Shown here in pieces: positions 23,801-37,569 of a stretch of DNA of 64,000 nucleotides. Made by a program: the position numbers and the translations under genes. This DNA is from Stichopus chloronotus. Taxonomy: Eukaryota; Echinodermata; Holothuroidea; Aspidochirotida; Stichopodidae. The stretch covers positions 16,008,150-16,072,149 of the forward strand of contig CM037846.1 in assembly GCA_021234535.1 (NCBI GenBank). The letters are read 5' to 3'. Each line of letters starts with the position of its first letter. The first letter of the stretch is position 1. The notes under the pieces are model-generated. The model saw only the letters and a program-made list of their open reading frames with translations. It made no database searches and was not told the origin of the DNA.

Positions 23801-26370
23801 CAGTAAGGGAAAGCACCCAAATTTAACCTCCGTTTTCCGAAGGAGTGACAATTCAGTCGGCCACAGTAGATCATACACCCAGAATATCATTCACATACAG
23901 CCAAAGCATCTCTGTGAAAGTTAATGAGAACTAAAATACTCAAACAATAGCTGTACTTTGCTTTTATTTGTTTGTGGTTTGGCATGAAATAGAGCACTTG
24001 ACCACTAAGGAAGTAATAAAAACTCATTTTGGAGAAAAAACATGCTTTTTCCTGTTTCCAAGGGAACAGACTTCTGTTACATTCTGTAGGAAGTCTATGC
24101 AAGGAGCAAAGGTCAACTGTGCGGGTTTTCCCCAACATGCTAGTGCATCTGCCTTGGTAAAACAGTGAGTGAAGAGCTGAAAAAAATTTAAAAAAAACAT
24201 TGATATTGCTTTAAAACTACATCCATTTTTTAAGTTAAAATACAGAAACATGTATTGTGAACAAAAATAGAAAAGATTGCAAGAAAGTTTCTCAAAATGT
24301 AAATGATATGCAAACGTGGTGAGGTGAATATCAAATAGCCTAACCAATTCAGCGAGTGCAGACTTTTCCACCACAATGAACTGCCAGCATTTTCTTGGAC
24401 TTCAGTTTAATATCTAAAGGAACTTTGAAATAAAATTTTAGTGTTCAGTCCTGGTGGTTTCAAAAAAATGTACGTTCGAGGTTTGAGTTTGCAAACAAGG
24501 GTTTTGTTCTACTGGATTGTGATATATAGTGCTATGGGTATATGCACCAGATTTTATTCTCCACATGTTTTACATCTAAGGCTAAAACCACAGTCAGTGC
24601 TCTTGGGGGTACACTTGATTGATTTTGGTCTACATTTCACAGGCGTCTGTCAAAGTACTGTCCATCTCAGCTATATTGACAATTTTGTAGAAAGTCCGCA
24701 GTAATGTGTTGACTGACCTAATAAAATCTACAAACTCCACTAAATTAAACATTTCTTGTCGATATGCCAATAATTTCAATGCTTATTAATCCTGATGTAC
24801 TGCACCTCTTCTGGACTTCACTGGTTTCAGTAAGCGAGGTTCAGGAAGGTCATTAACACTTGTGGTTTCAAGATGGAATATGAGTTGAAAATTTGTCATT
24901 GAAAGTCCAGTTCGGCAAAATATGTCATAGCCACTACAAAAAACCATTGTTAAATCACCATTTCTGCATGGACTAATATTCATATCCATTCCCATAGGTC
25001 TGTTTGATTTGAAGTCCCAATGACTGACTGTTATGCTTTCTTGTAGAGTCCCAATTTTGTAGGGTCAACTGAACTGTCAAGGTAATTTTCATATTTAAGT
25101 ATCTGGAAGATGGAGTTGAAAGTTCTGTTTCGGATTTTGTGACAGGTGATCTCTTCTCCTACTTTCTCTTCTCTGAACCACTGATGAGGAACAAAGGTAG
25201 TTGACCAGGTGATTGCCAGCACAACTCATATTCTAGCTTCAAAGGACTATAAGTATATCCTTTGGTTATTACTTCTATTTTTAGTAAAAACTTTGGACTT
25301 ACTCTAGACAAATGTTTAAAACACCAAGCAAATATTTTGACTGTTGAACGCATGCAACCAGTACCTGATACACATCAGGACTCCGTTTCATGGGTGTCCA
25401 AATGTCCGGGATCACTAAAATTCTGTATGGACAATGAAAACTTAAAAGTTGGTTGTCTGACGGACAACCATTTTTTTCTCTGTATGAATTAAAAAGCTTG
25501 TTTGATTCTGATTCCAGACTATGCTGTTTTCAAAGTGACTTATATTTTGCTTACATGAAGTTTTATGTCTCTCAAACAATGCATACTATGCAAGCCAGAT
25601 GATATGCTTCACTATCTCGACAGCACTTTCATTCTCCATACAAAACAAGAGTTGTGGAAAATGTGCAGTAGAAATCAGCAGCTGGAATAAATGAAACAAG
25701 AATTGAAATAGTTGTCGAAATTTTTTCTTGATTATTCCTCTGTATTTGCAAAAAAAGAAGTTTTGGACTAACTAAATTCCATTGTGACCAACCAAAAATA
25801 GTGCAATTAGGACAACCATAAAATTTTCTGAAAATCAAGGCCTATACCAACACTTTTTCATAGGTAAGTTAAAAGTCTGACTTTTGGATGCTTGACTGTT
25901 TCTTCAGAGTTGTTCATATGTCATACCCTGATGTATATATGGTGGTAAATTGTGCTGTTTGGCTTTATACCTTATACTTCAGAAAGTATTGCAGGTTAAT
26001 ACAGGATGCATGTTAAGTCGGTTTTACATTCCCAACTGTCAGCAGAAGCCCAGATTATGTGGTCTGCCTATACGATGTTACTGTTTGTTTACATTAGTCT
26101 TTGCTTGGTTGTAATCCCTGTGCACAGGGTTGTAGCCATAGTGGTTGCTTGGTGGTAGCTGGTATCAAAAAGCCACAACAGTACCTTTCTCCAAACCAAC
26201 CGCCAGTCTGTCTCGCTCCAACCCTGGATCACACAGAAGTTACCTGCCTGGATCATTGCCTACTGTACTGCTGTATGTGTATAATGGTTGCACACTACAT
26301 CCAGGGAGAAAAGGTTTAGGCTGCAAGATACAACTACCAACATTCAGATGTCTGTGGTATGAAATCACAT
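20900..26370. other. No assignable gene
   Basis: AT-rich DNA with scattered short open frames on both strands, none with a recognised motif and paired splice sites. A GA-rich tract at about 22680-22740 and a small hairpin at about 25452-25472 (TGGTTGTC and GACAACCA arms) are the only local structures noted. Confidence 0.5.
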
Positions 26371-26375
26371 AAATT

Positions 26376-26545
26376 CCCCACAACTCATTCACGTGGGTAT
26401 TCATGAGTGACTACACTTACCCCTTGCTTAATTTGCATTTTTTTTACCCTTGCTCTAAATGCCGTTGAAATTAATTATAGCACTGCGCCCTCTGAGGTCT
26501 AGCCTGCCCCGTTTGCCTTTTGCTTGAGTTGCTACAACGTGTTTT
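26376..26545 (+). repeat. R3 repeat copy
   Basis: It begins CCCCACAACTCATTCACGTG and contains CTACACTTACCCCTTGC, CACTGCGCCCTCTGAGG and TTTGCCTTTTGCTTGAG, matching the first copy throughout. Confidence 0.7.
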
Positions 26546-26564
26546 CCTTGAGGAAGGTTACAGA

Positions 26565-26645
26565 ATTAATTGACTGATTGATTGATTGACCAATTGATTA
26601 ATTGATCAAGTGATTGATGGATTGATCGATCAATTGATTGATAGG
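26565..26645. repeat. (TTGA)n-type simple repeat
   Basis: Imperfect tetranucleotide repeat of ATTGATTGATTG pattern, about 80 bp. Confidence 0.85.
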
Positions 26646-26649
26646 TATG

Positions 26650-29600
26650 CTACACAGTATTTGAGAGAAAAAGAAGTGTCCACTCTTAACCCACATTGTT
26701 TTTGACCCTAGAATACTTTCAGTATGATTTGATCTGGTTGAAAATTTTTGAAAAATTTGTTAAATACCAATCTCAGCATCTCATCAATCTACAGTATGTA
26801 CAGTGTCATACAGACTTGCTACAATTTGCTTGTGTTTTATCTGGATTTCGATAGCAGTACAGTGGGACTGCTCAAAATCCATGATGAGAGGAAATGTTTA
26901 TCAGCTTCTTTCCACTTTGCAATGCAAATGGAAAAAAACTCACTGCACTTCCTCTCACAAATAAGAAACAGTTTATGCTTCTGAATGATGTTTTTCTAAC
27001 CGATGGTGCCAAGTCTCCACCTGTATATACAAACATGGGATACAAGCCACAGATTTATGAGTGCTGGGGGGAAATGGCCGATGATGACTTTTTGCCTTGT
27101 GTACTTTTCTAAAAACTCATGCATATTACTACACATTAAAATTTATGATGGCACTGGGTATTTGAGGCTAAGTTATAAAGAATATACACACCATCTGTAT
27201 AAGTGGTAATTTGGTGGAGGGTAAATTTTATGCCCACAATTTCTGGATACAGTAGTCTTTTTGAAAAAAACAAAAACTGCCCTTATGGATGGGATTGTCC
27301 ATATACATCTCCCAATTGTGTTCTTTTAGACAAAATTACCATCCTAATTGTAATAGGGTTCCACCAGCCCTGATAAATGGTAGACTCTAAAAGACAGACT
27401 ATACCACGGTTGTAGAGCATGATGGGTGCCACAGGGCAACCCTACCCAGGACTAGTCACTTCCACCCGACACTAGCAATCAGTTTACATGTTTAATACTG
27501 CCTGGCACTAATGTCACACGATGTACAGTACTAAGTACGATAGGAGAAGGGGCTTTTTGAGCCAACATTCCATTATTTTGCGAGTATTTTCCCATAACAG
27601 TTCTTACAGTCCTGAGGCTGTTGCCCCAGAAAGGGGGCAATGATGGGAGCCTCTGGACCCCAAAAAGTTGTTGTTAAACCCTTGTCTGGTGCCTCTCACT
27701 AAAGTTACAGTCCTGAACTTTTGTCATTTGGTTTCTTTTTTGGTGCCATCCAACAAAACTTTAGTTTACCATCTCTAATGTCTGAAAAGTTCAGCAAAAG
27801 ATTTCACATTTGTACAATGCTAGCTACCTCATGGGAAATTCAGCAAATATTTCACATTGAAGAGGCTGGCTACTCCACATGAATCATACAGTACCTGTGT
27901 GAGTGACTTTCTCACAGCAGTGTGATATATGATCATGATATATACAGTATGTGTAAAAAGTCCAGGTTTCATCAGCTGATAACTGTGCATTATCGCCACC
28001 TTTTGACAAAAAATATCTACCTTGATAAAATCCCAAATTTAAGGTCAACGCTGCAAAGAAAATAAGTTATGTATTATTTCACCTTAAGGCACTAAGACCA
28101 GAGTACAGTACGCTTTATAGTAATCTCCACGTAACTGGACAGGGACTTGAGCGTTGGGGCTCTGCTACATATACTGTAGTTCTCTGGACACAAACTTACC
28201 ATAGGATTTACAGTGGAAGATCTGTAGCATTGTAATGTCCTATGAACATGTTTTCTGTCTAAACATGAGCAGCAATGTACTACCATATATACTGTATGTA
28301 CATATCCCATGGGTATGCAGCACAGTGCCAGCACGTCTGAGCAAGCGTCCTCAAGTTACCATCTACAGTATTACTAAAAATACTGAATGCACAATTTCAA
28401 TGCCTTGTACCCATTAAGAGACCATACTGTGAAGATGAACAAAGGGAAAAACTCTGCTGTTGCTTCAAACATAAAAGAGAAGAGGATGAGTATGTGTGTG
28501 GGGAGGGGGGGGGGGTGAATGTCCTCTTTTAGTAATAATATGAGAAGTCATCAGTGTGCTATTACATTTTATAAAGTACCTGCATTTATCACTAGTTTTC
28601 TTTCAAAGTTTTCGTAACACTCTGACTCACTTCCAGAAATTTTTTCCTCCAATTTGAGGCACTACATAGTCCTTTACATCTATGACAAAGATTTAACAGT
28701 TTTCACCCACAAGTTTATGGAACTAAAAAATAATAGTTTCACATTTTACATACCAGGGACATAGTAAACGCTGTGAATTATGATAACATGAGTACATGAA
28801 ACATGAAAAGCAGACTGTCAGAGATGCCAAACTTGTACATGGTTAAATCTGATCGCAGGCTTTTCAAAATTACAATGATGGCTAATAATGACACTGTTCC
28901 ACACACACCTACAGTACAGCAGTTGTTTGGAATGGGCACACAGTCAACGATGTCAGGTCACGATTCTAAAATTGCTTCGGTTGCGAAGTTTCACTCCAAG
29001 CACACGTTGTATGTGTGACAAAATTCAGCGTACTTAACGGAGAACACATCATCATACCTACATGAAATATGCATGGTGTAATGCAGTCACCTGCAAAGCA
29101 AAGTTTGTTATGATTTCATGTGCAACATCCTTGTAGCCTATAATAAAGGTTACAGTGAATATTTTTGGGTACCTGACAGACTAAGGCGTCCTTAATGGAC
29201 AGGCACACTGGTCCAACTTTTGGATGAGGTGCAAACACTAGTCTACACTTCTGCTAGTTTTGAAAGCATTTGTAGTCAAACTGAAGCACTGTAAAGTCAG
29301 ATGGCTAATGACATCTTCATATTGTGAAGACAAGAATTTGGAAGGTTGTGTGACGTGCATCCTTCGAATAATTTACAGTACTACCGTTCATAACCTCACA
29401 GTGATGAATGCAAAACGCGTCACTGCTTTTAAAGAGGAAAACTTAATAATCACCATGGTCGCCAGTATGCTAAATTCTAGAAATATGGGAGACAGAGATG
29501 TTTAAGAAATGCTCCATTTCATAAACATGCCAGAGAGTGACCATATTATTTGTAAAAAATTAAACAAAGGGCTCTAAAAAGGTAAAATCTTATATGTCTT

Positions 29601-30605
29601 TACAACATTGGCCTCTGTGCTGATAAATCCCTCACTTGTAAACATCTCTGAAATCATGGTCACTCTAAAACATTTCACTCGCTTTTGGTGCGTACATTTT
29701 CCTTTCGAATAGCTTTGTGAACACACGCATCTTGATAGGGTGTTCCTACAAAGCAGTCTATACTGCACTCCCAAGTATTCATCCATGGGTGATGAGTAAA
29801 GACTATAAAACACTTAAACAGACCAATCTTCTCGCTAAGCAATCTTGGTTAAAATGAAGAAAAGTACTTGCTACAGTAGGTCCCAACGAACCCTCTGTAT
29901 GTATACTACATTGGAGGTCACCAGTCCTTCAGAACTTTGAGCAATAGTTGCACTGAGACAGTACAGTAACTGAGGAATACTGTACATTCCATGGGAACAA
30001 TTTACAGCACACAATGTTCAAAAGACTCTCCTAAAATCCACAATAATTTACGAAACAAGCGACTCTCATCCTGTTAAAAATCTACCGTACGTCCATCTTT
30101 CGAAACTGCCAAAATTTTTTGAAAGGGCCATGAAGCCTACGACTCATAATTATGTAAGTATGATTATAGTACTTGGCAAAAGCAAGCAAAACCATTGTGA
30201 AACTCTTTCATCATCATGACTTGATTATGAATTATGCATGAGGATGCCTCGAGTCACATTTCTTGAAAACTGTGTTACAATTTCAATATTTCTTTGCACC
30301 AAGTGGGTGACATTTTTACTAGAAAATGCCTCGTATGATCACTATTGATTATTCCTCATTATTTTACAGGCATCTGGGAATCATTTTGGACTATTCTTTT
30401 AACCACATTTTCAACAACAACTTTGACAGCTCTTTTACAATAAATATCAAATTGGGACTGGCATTGTTCTCTAAATAAATATTCATAACAAGCTTGTAGC
30501 TCACATATTCACAATGCTGTACTGCAAAGTGATTGATGATTGCAATTTATTTTTATCTGATCTAGTGCACTGATGTAAAAGCAATTAACTTCAGGAGGCA
30601 GATAC
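26650..30605. other. No assignable exon; would be intron or 3' side of the membrane-protein gene
   Basis: This DNA lies downstream of the 30610 donor on the - strand, so it should be intronic for that gene. No continuation exon was recognised. A poly-G tract is at about 28500-28514. Confidence 0.45.
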
Positions 30606-30609
30606 TTAC

Positions 30610-31184
30610 TGTAGTAACGTAAGCTGGGTCCTTCATGTACTCCATCTCACTCAGCTGTACTTTTGGTGGTTTTGGCCAACTCTCTTTTGGCTCCTGTAGA
30701 AAGCCGTTCATGTAAAATTTATCGGATTCTCCGATCTGGACCAGATTTTCGGAGCCATAGGCCTGGCGAAAAAGGTCTTTCACCATTTTGATGTCATCGT
30801 GAACAATATCGGACACATTTGCCTTTTGTCCCTCCTCGCTTAACCTTTGATGAATTTTACCGAGGAGGAACTCTATTTTCTTCAGTCTTTCACCTGAGCT
30901 AATGTCCTCTGATTTCGGACCAGATTCTGGTTTGGTTTCCTCATTTGAATTTCTAGTTCTACCGGCCAACTGGGGGTCGACCCGCTGGTCCCTGTGGACG
31001 CTGTTGGAAGGTGATTTGGTCAAAAATAGAGCATTGTCTATGACTGTCAGCACCACATAAACGATCAGCCCAGCCAAGATACAGAGCTGCAATGGCCGAA
31101 ACTTCAGTAGCCTGGAAGACATCTCATTTTCTGAGTGACCACACAGTTTGACTGGAAAGCAAAGTCTTTGACAACATTCTCATT
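30610..31184 (-). CDS. First coding exon of a type II membrane protein, Golgi-enzyme-like (family not recognised)
   Basis: On the - strand, an acceptor (TTTGTATTTACAG) opens the exon at 31184, the ATG is at 31122, and the donor GTAAGTATC follows base 30610. The coding part is 171 codons, ending in phase 0 after DPAYVTT. The protein has a short basic cytoplasmic tail (MSSRLLKFRP), one hydrophobic segment at about residues 12-34 (LCILAGLIVYVVLTVIDNAL), then a charged, Ser- and Glu-rich stem with one N-glycosylation sequon (NVS) and a likely coiled or helical part around 78-120. This layout is typical of Golgi glycosyltransferases and sulfotransferases, but no catalytic domain is present and no family was recognised, so function stays open. 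Several out-of-frame ATGs lie just upstream in the exon. Later exons should lie to the left; none could be assigned with confidence. Confidence 0.75.
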
Positions 31185-33990
31185 CTGTAAATACAAAGTG
31201 AAAGGAGTAAGAAAAAAGGGTCACAAGCAATTTAAGTTCAGTATGTCAATTATATCACACAATACTCAGTGCTTTAGCATTTGTACCCGGGTGCATGAAA
31301 AATGTTAAGACTCAAGACCTGGTTCTGAAACTGCTACCAGGATACAAGTTCACTAAAGACGTACTTGTAGAACTAAGAACTCTTCATTGTCAAGCCCATA
31401 CATGAGAATCACTATTTTAGATATTACTGTACATGTACTGCACATAGCAAAATGACATACATGACCTCACGATGAACTTGTAGCCAAACGGAGGTTACAT
31501 TTTCGGAAGAACCCTGGTACAGGATCATCTATGGACTGCTGGTACATATCCTGGTCCTAATACTGAACTGAGTGCAAACACCTTTCACTACATTGAGCTT
31601 CTCTGAAAGATGCCAAGCTTTCACCGTATCCAAATAAAAGGAGGACCGGTGTATAATCGGACACCTACTAATTGTATTTACTGGTATTTCCCGCACACTT
31701 TACACATGTTTAAGTTGACAAAGACCAAATATTTGTTCACCTGAGAGGCCTGAGGGCACTGCAAAAGGGATTCGCTAACCACACAAATTTATTTCCCTTT
31801 GATTATTACTAACATTTCTGCAAATATTTAACTGCAACTGTTACTATGTCACAATTAGTTTGGGTATATTTCAAGAGCATCTTCAGTTTTTGCAGATATT
31901 ACTGATTTTTTAATTATCAAACCAAATTGAGATCAGTTATTACCGGCTTCAACTGAAAGATTACAGCACACATAAACTGAGTACATCAGATCTGAGAGGA
32001 GATGTCTGAATTGAACTGTTCAACAACATGTACCCTCTAAAGCCTAAGAGTTCTACTGAAAAACAATATGGCAATAAGCATCAAAGTGCTGGTATACAGA
32101 AGTAACTGAGCAACAGGTTTTTACAAAAGAGATGTGTATTTTTTTTCTTACACTGTGCACAGTCATTCTCAACCCCACACCATTAACTTTTTAAGACTCA
32201 AAAGTATTGCAGTTTAACTGTACAGAAAGACCACTCTGGTTTAAAAGATTTCTCGTTGAATCATGGTTTACAAAATATTATCCAAGACCTGCAAACGACG
32301 GCATTGCGGAGTTCTTTGAAAATGAAGTGCATATTTAAAGGCATATATTCTACTGACAAGTGAAGGAATTCCAGACTGAAAGAGCACAGTTTTTCACTGC
32401 AGGTATTTCAAACCCCATGCTGCAATCTTCTTCCTACCTCAAGATATTGCTACTTGAAGAAAGACTACCAGTTGAGGGAAGAAAAATCGAGAGGAAAAAT
32501 TTCCAGTTGCCTTGCGGTTACCAAAGGCCATGTACTGTAACAGCACTTCCCAAATTATGGCAAGAAATTCCTTCTTTTTTAATGGAAGCCTTCATTTCAC
32601 CTTGAAATTTGACATTGGTGAAAATGTTGCCTAGGTATTTCGTAGATTTACCTAAAAGTACTGTGGAAATTAAAGTCCCATCTCTTTACCTATTGCAATG
32701 ATTCTTTTCAGTCAAGGTTATAAAGAAATACAAAGGATCTTCAGGTACATACTTGTGCCTGGGTGACATCGCCAGTGCCCAGTTCCCCATTATGCATTGA
32801 TCCATTTTGAAATCAACAGATCGTTAAAAATTACAAACCAAACATGTTATTGACATACTGTAGGGTTTTCAGCAATGAAGAGAGAAAAACAGTCCTTAGA
32901 TTCCTATCGAATATTTATTTCCTCCAGAGAACAATCCCTTTAAACTTGTGACTGGACACTGACCACAAATTAGATTTGGTTTACCAGGAATGACCCTTGC
33001 AATGTTATGAAAAAAGGTCACAAATCTTAATGCAGTAGTGTCAAAGGGCAACTGAGGTCATAAAGTGATTATACTGAAAAGTATTTTCAATTTAGTTGGC
33101 ATGTTTCAACATTACATATAGATGTATTATAATACAACTACACTATTGTAAAATGAAATTTGTTTGAAAATATGTAACTTTCAAATGGTACACGCTTTTA
33201 CTGTTACACACCAACAGGATGAAGACTGTTTACATTTATCTTGACATTTCCTTTTGTCATGTTTTTAAGCTCTCATAACTGACAAGTCTCAGCCTCCCTT
33301 TCAATTATAAACAGATGAACTACTGGCAGAGCCAAAGACACACAAAATGTGATTGATGTAACTGAACTCAAACGCAGTGTTAAACTCTATCAAGTTTAAA
33401 AATGACATGCACAGCAATAACCTTCCCAGTAGGTGTTGGTATGTACGGCCGTTTAACGTAGGCCTGCAAACCTAAACACCTGCGAACGCTTAGAGATTTG
33501 TCTCATCTAAGATCTAAGGTCTCTATATTTATGAGTCTTTCTTAACATCTGAAGATTGGCTCAAAAGCGCATGAATAATCATAGCCTAAGGAACAGAAGT
33601 ATTGAGTGCTACTGAGTGTAATGGATTACATCAGCATACATGAATTTTAACAGCATACAGTCTGTCCACACATTCAGTCAGAATCCAAGTGATAGTTCGC
33701 AGACGTTAGTATTACAGATGCAGTCAGAGCTGATCATGCATGAGTAATAAACGTCCGTCATGCGGGCTAGCACAGCAACTGAAAGAAATTTCGAATGGTG
33801 CACTATTAAAGTGAACATGGAGCAGAAGACACGCCCACAGTGTTCTGACATCCAGAGGACACTTCTAATCATCTACAGCAAGCACCAATTAATTAAAACA
33901 AGAGACTTTATGGTTAGCACTAGGTAAGTGTGAGCAAAACTTATCATTCCAAATTGTCAATGACAAACGCCACTCTGCAAGCTTTTTTAC
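31185..33990. other. No assignable gene (putative intron of the membrane-protein gene)
   Basis: AT-rich DNA, no repeat family recognised, no protein-like open frame beyond chance length. Confidence 0.5.
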
Positions 33991-34016
33991 CAGCATATAA
34001 CGTTGCCAACACTGTT

Positions 34017-35978
34017 CAGTGCTGGAGTCGAGTCAACCAGATCCAAGTCCGATTCATTACCTTTTGGGTCCAAGTCCTTAATGACTGAGTAGGACACCAA
34101 GTCCTAAAGGTCGAGTCTGAGTCCTTAAGACAATGTGCAAATATGACATGTACCCTTATACATGAAATACAGTATGACAAGATTGCCAACAGGGACATAG
34201 CCAGGGCCATGTCTTTAGTGGGGTGTGAAGGTCAAAAATCTGACTGGCTGGATGTTATTTTCTAACTGAGTAGTGACTCCACTGCAGTTCTGTTTCGGTC
34301 ACTACGAATACCTTGTTAGGCTTTGATCCAGATTTGTATAAGGGGGTACACAAAGGGACTCCTTAACAAAAAGGGCACTATCAGGCTCGACAGATAAGAA
34401 ATATATATGGGGGGGGGGTAAGAAATGGCAGGACTCTCTTAGCAAAGCACTACCATTGTTGGCATGGAGAAAACAAGAAAGTTTTGGCTTTTCAAACCCT
34501 CAGATGGCAAGAAACGCTACTCCACGGTGTAGCCTACTTGAGCTGAATGTACCCAGCCTTGAAATTGGCATATCATGTCTGCACATCCTCAAGTCACAAG
34601 AAAAAATCAGTACATGAAAAATAGAGTACGTATCAGGTGGGTTGAGGTGATACAAGAATCATAATGAATTATGCATCATATTTCCTATTTCTTTGAGTAC
34701 CATTCCACTTTTCATTCCATTTTATCATTTTTCTTTGGGGTTTTACTGTACAAACTCCCCAGGTAGCTGGAAACAGCTTTCCCTGCTCATTCCAGGATGC
34801 ATACATCCAGCCTTAAAATAGGGATATCATGCCTGCAATTTGAAAAAAAATCTATGAAAAGTAGTACTACTGTACATATATGGGAATTTCCAGCAAAACG
34901 TCTCACAGAGAGAGATTCAAAATCCTCAGCAAAATTTAAAAAAAAAACAAACAAACAAACAACAACAACTTTCTTTAGTTCGGCAGATGGTAAAAGTGAA
35001 AAGAATGTGTTTACATTCTCAAATTGCAGACATGATACCCCTAATTATCAGGGCACCACCAGCGTCTAATGATTGGGGGTGGGACGTATTGCCAAATGTG
35101 AGGCTCATGTCCAAGAATTTCGGCAGGGGTGGGGTCTGGGGTCTGGTCTGAGAGCGCAGCATACTGTACTTGAACAAATATTTTAACATAAAAACCTTCT
35201 ATAACACAATCTGAGAGGGAATGACTGAGTTGCGGAGTTTTACTATCACACTGCCTCAGTGTCTGTTGTAAATATACGTGAACGTAAGTGAGATTTTGTT
35301 TAGCGGCTACTTTGGAGGAGCAAAGTAATGTCATCATCTAAAATACTATCCCCCGGTTAATCCATTTCATTTACAAATTCTCTGCTCACATGACAAAAAA
35401 AAATATCTACCTGATACAATGTCTTAAATATGAATTAAATTGGTGAGATAATTAAATGTTTTCATGCAAGCCATTTCTAGCTATAACTTTGGAATTAAAC
35501 TTCAAATCCTGGTCACAGATATAAGACGCAAGCACAACTTCAGATTAATGCATAAGTACAGCCTGTGGCGTTAATTGTTTTTAGCGAATGGCATACAAAG
35601 TAATAATGTGTTGAAGTCTTCCACCTGATTTGCGATTCAAAATTTTCTCCAGATTGTAGTAAACCAGAATTACTTATGTGACACACTTTCACACTGAGTA
35701 GTGTACATAGTACATACGTGACAGCTTCTATCTACAAAATGTGGTTCAAAGTACACAGTGCTGAGGCACATGGCTAAGTTTGAGTTACATAGCTATTTTA
35801 ATCTTTTTGCTTTTTTTTTCATTTAAATTCCACCAGTTTTTTAAGGGCTCGCGCCCAGTCTCTGACTGAGTTCTCGAGTCTGCAAGTCTGAGTCTTTGAG
35901 TCCAAGTCCTTAAAAATCGGGACTCTATATCAGTCTCCAGTCCTAGTCCGGTCTTCAGTCCTCCTTCACCGACACTGG
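34017..35978. mobile_element. Possible hAT-type element with GAGTC-rich ends
   Basis: The left end reads CAGTGCTGGAGTCGAGTC and continues with AGTCC/GAGTC motifs to about 34130. The right end, read inverted, is CAGTGTCGGTGAAGGAGGAC, preceded by GAGTC-rich sequence from about 35865. CAGTG ends fit hAT. A GTTCAG is found at both borders, but no clean 8-bp duplication was resolved. It could be two separate insertions. Confidence 0.4.
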
Positions 35979-35999
35979 TTCAGCTCCTGCCAAAGGCCT

Positions 36000-37560
36000 G
36001 TTTCCTCCTCTGGCAGATCTAGCCAGTCAGTGTGAAGTCCAGTGGTTTATGCTGAGAAAGCATCACCCAGTGATGAAATCAATTCCCTTTATCTGTGTGT
36101 AACAGAACATCAATATGTTTACACCATCTCTAGCCCTCCCCATTAAAAAGTCCCCCGACTGAACTTTGGTCGCAGTCATTCAAAGGGTCAGTTTATCTCC
36201 ATCACTACTTTAAAATGTGTGACTGAGATTCGACAGTCAACATGTAGAACTAGAAATAAAGTCTCAACTATGCTGCATTAACAGAGCATAGCATAAGTAA
36301 CCAAAATCGACACGTTTCCTTTTTCCTGTTTTAAGCAATTTCCACAGGACGATGTTTCTGTCCAGCAGAGTGACGGATCGTTAATCACATAGCACACTGA
36401 AGTGAAAAAGATTTACAGTACAGCTATCATTTTTTTTTTTATTAACACAATGTTGTCTATGAGGAGTACTGTAGTATGTCATAAAATTTTTCACTTTACA
36501 TTTTGGCAACAGTGTAGCCCACAGTACATGATCTGTCATAGGAACATGCAAAATGATTGGAACTGGATTCTGCCTTCAAATTTGTTACTTACAAATCAAA
36601 ACCAGTTTCTCACTGGTAATGAATAGAAAGTGTGGACTGGCAACTGGTGTCTGAGTGAGTGTCCTGAACCACTCACTCAAACTGACAGGGGGTGGTGTAC
36701 CGTATTTCCAATGCAGCACAAAGATTCTGCTAGAAAGTTTGAGGCCTTTAAAAGAAAAAGAAGACAACACATGCATATGCCATAACCACCTAAATAATGC
36801 ATCAAAATTCAAGAAATTAACAAATTTCGGTTAACAGTAGGTTTAAGATCGTGCATGTTCACACCAAAATTCGGTCCGCTGGAGAACATGTTGGACTATA
36901 ATCACCGCACCTAAAGTACTCTTCGAAAGTTCAGAAGCAAGGAGGTGAGTGTAGATGTAAATAAGGGCTATAATAGTTCAGTGGAGGCTTTGCTAGGTTG
37001 CACAAAAAATTGCACAATTCCCAATTTGTATGACATCTTACATGTTTATGCCTTTTCGAGAGGAACATACCCTCACCATTATGGTATATTTGGCTACCAC
37101 GTCATGTTCTATCCACGTAGAAAAAGTCCTCTGGAGAGATGATTTTAGCACATACTGTGTATTTTGTGAAATTAATGCTTACCATCAATTCCAGTGGCTG
37201 CATTACGCTGGGGCACTGGCAATCATGAAAAACTCACAAACATTATATTGGGACCGACAAAGAAAGAAAGGTTTACAAAATATGCCTCATCGACAGAGCA
37301 GCTGCTCAAATAACACATTTTGTTCCCCTCTTTGCGATCATGACTTCTTCGGCTTAATTTTCTTTGATCATATGCAGTGGTTATTTACTTGCATGAGAAA
37401 GTGTCCCGGACACAGATGTTTTTTCAATATCAATGTTTAATGTTCACGATAGCTCTTTAGCATGACATACCACATCAAATCTCAGTTTCATGGGGCATGG
37501 CTTTAACTTTAAAGCACAAAAACAAAATTAGAGTACACAGGTATAATTTAACGAGAAATT
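36000..37560. other. No assignable gene
   Basis: A 136-codon open frame on the + strand (37030-37440) has no recognised motif and ends without splice or poly-A support; it was not called as a gene. Confidence 0.45.
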
Positions 37561-37569
37561 CCAAGTTTT

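Noticed and set aside
24780..25360. Adjacent - strand open frames that could be one broken gene
   Set aside because: Joining them needs frame changes at arbitrary points and the result matches no family recognised.
37030..37440. 136-codon + strand open frame
   Set aside because: No motif, signal or membrane pattern recognised and no splice or poly-A context; within chance length for this amount of DNA.
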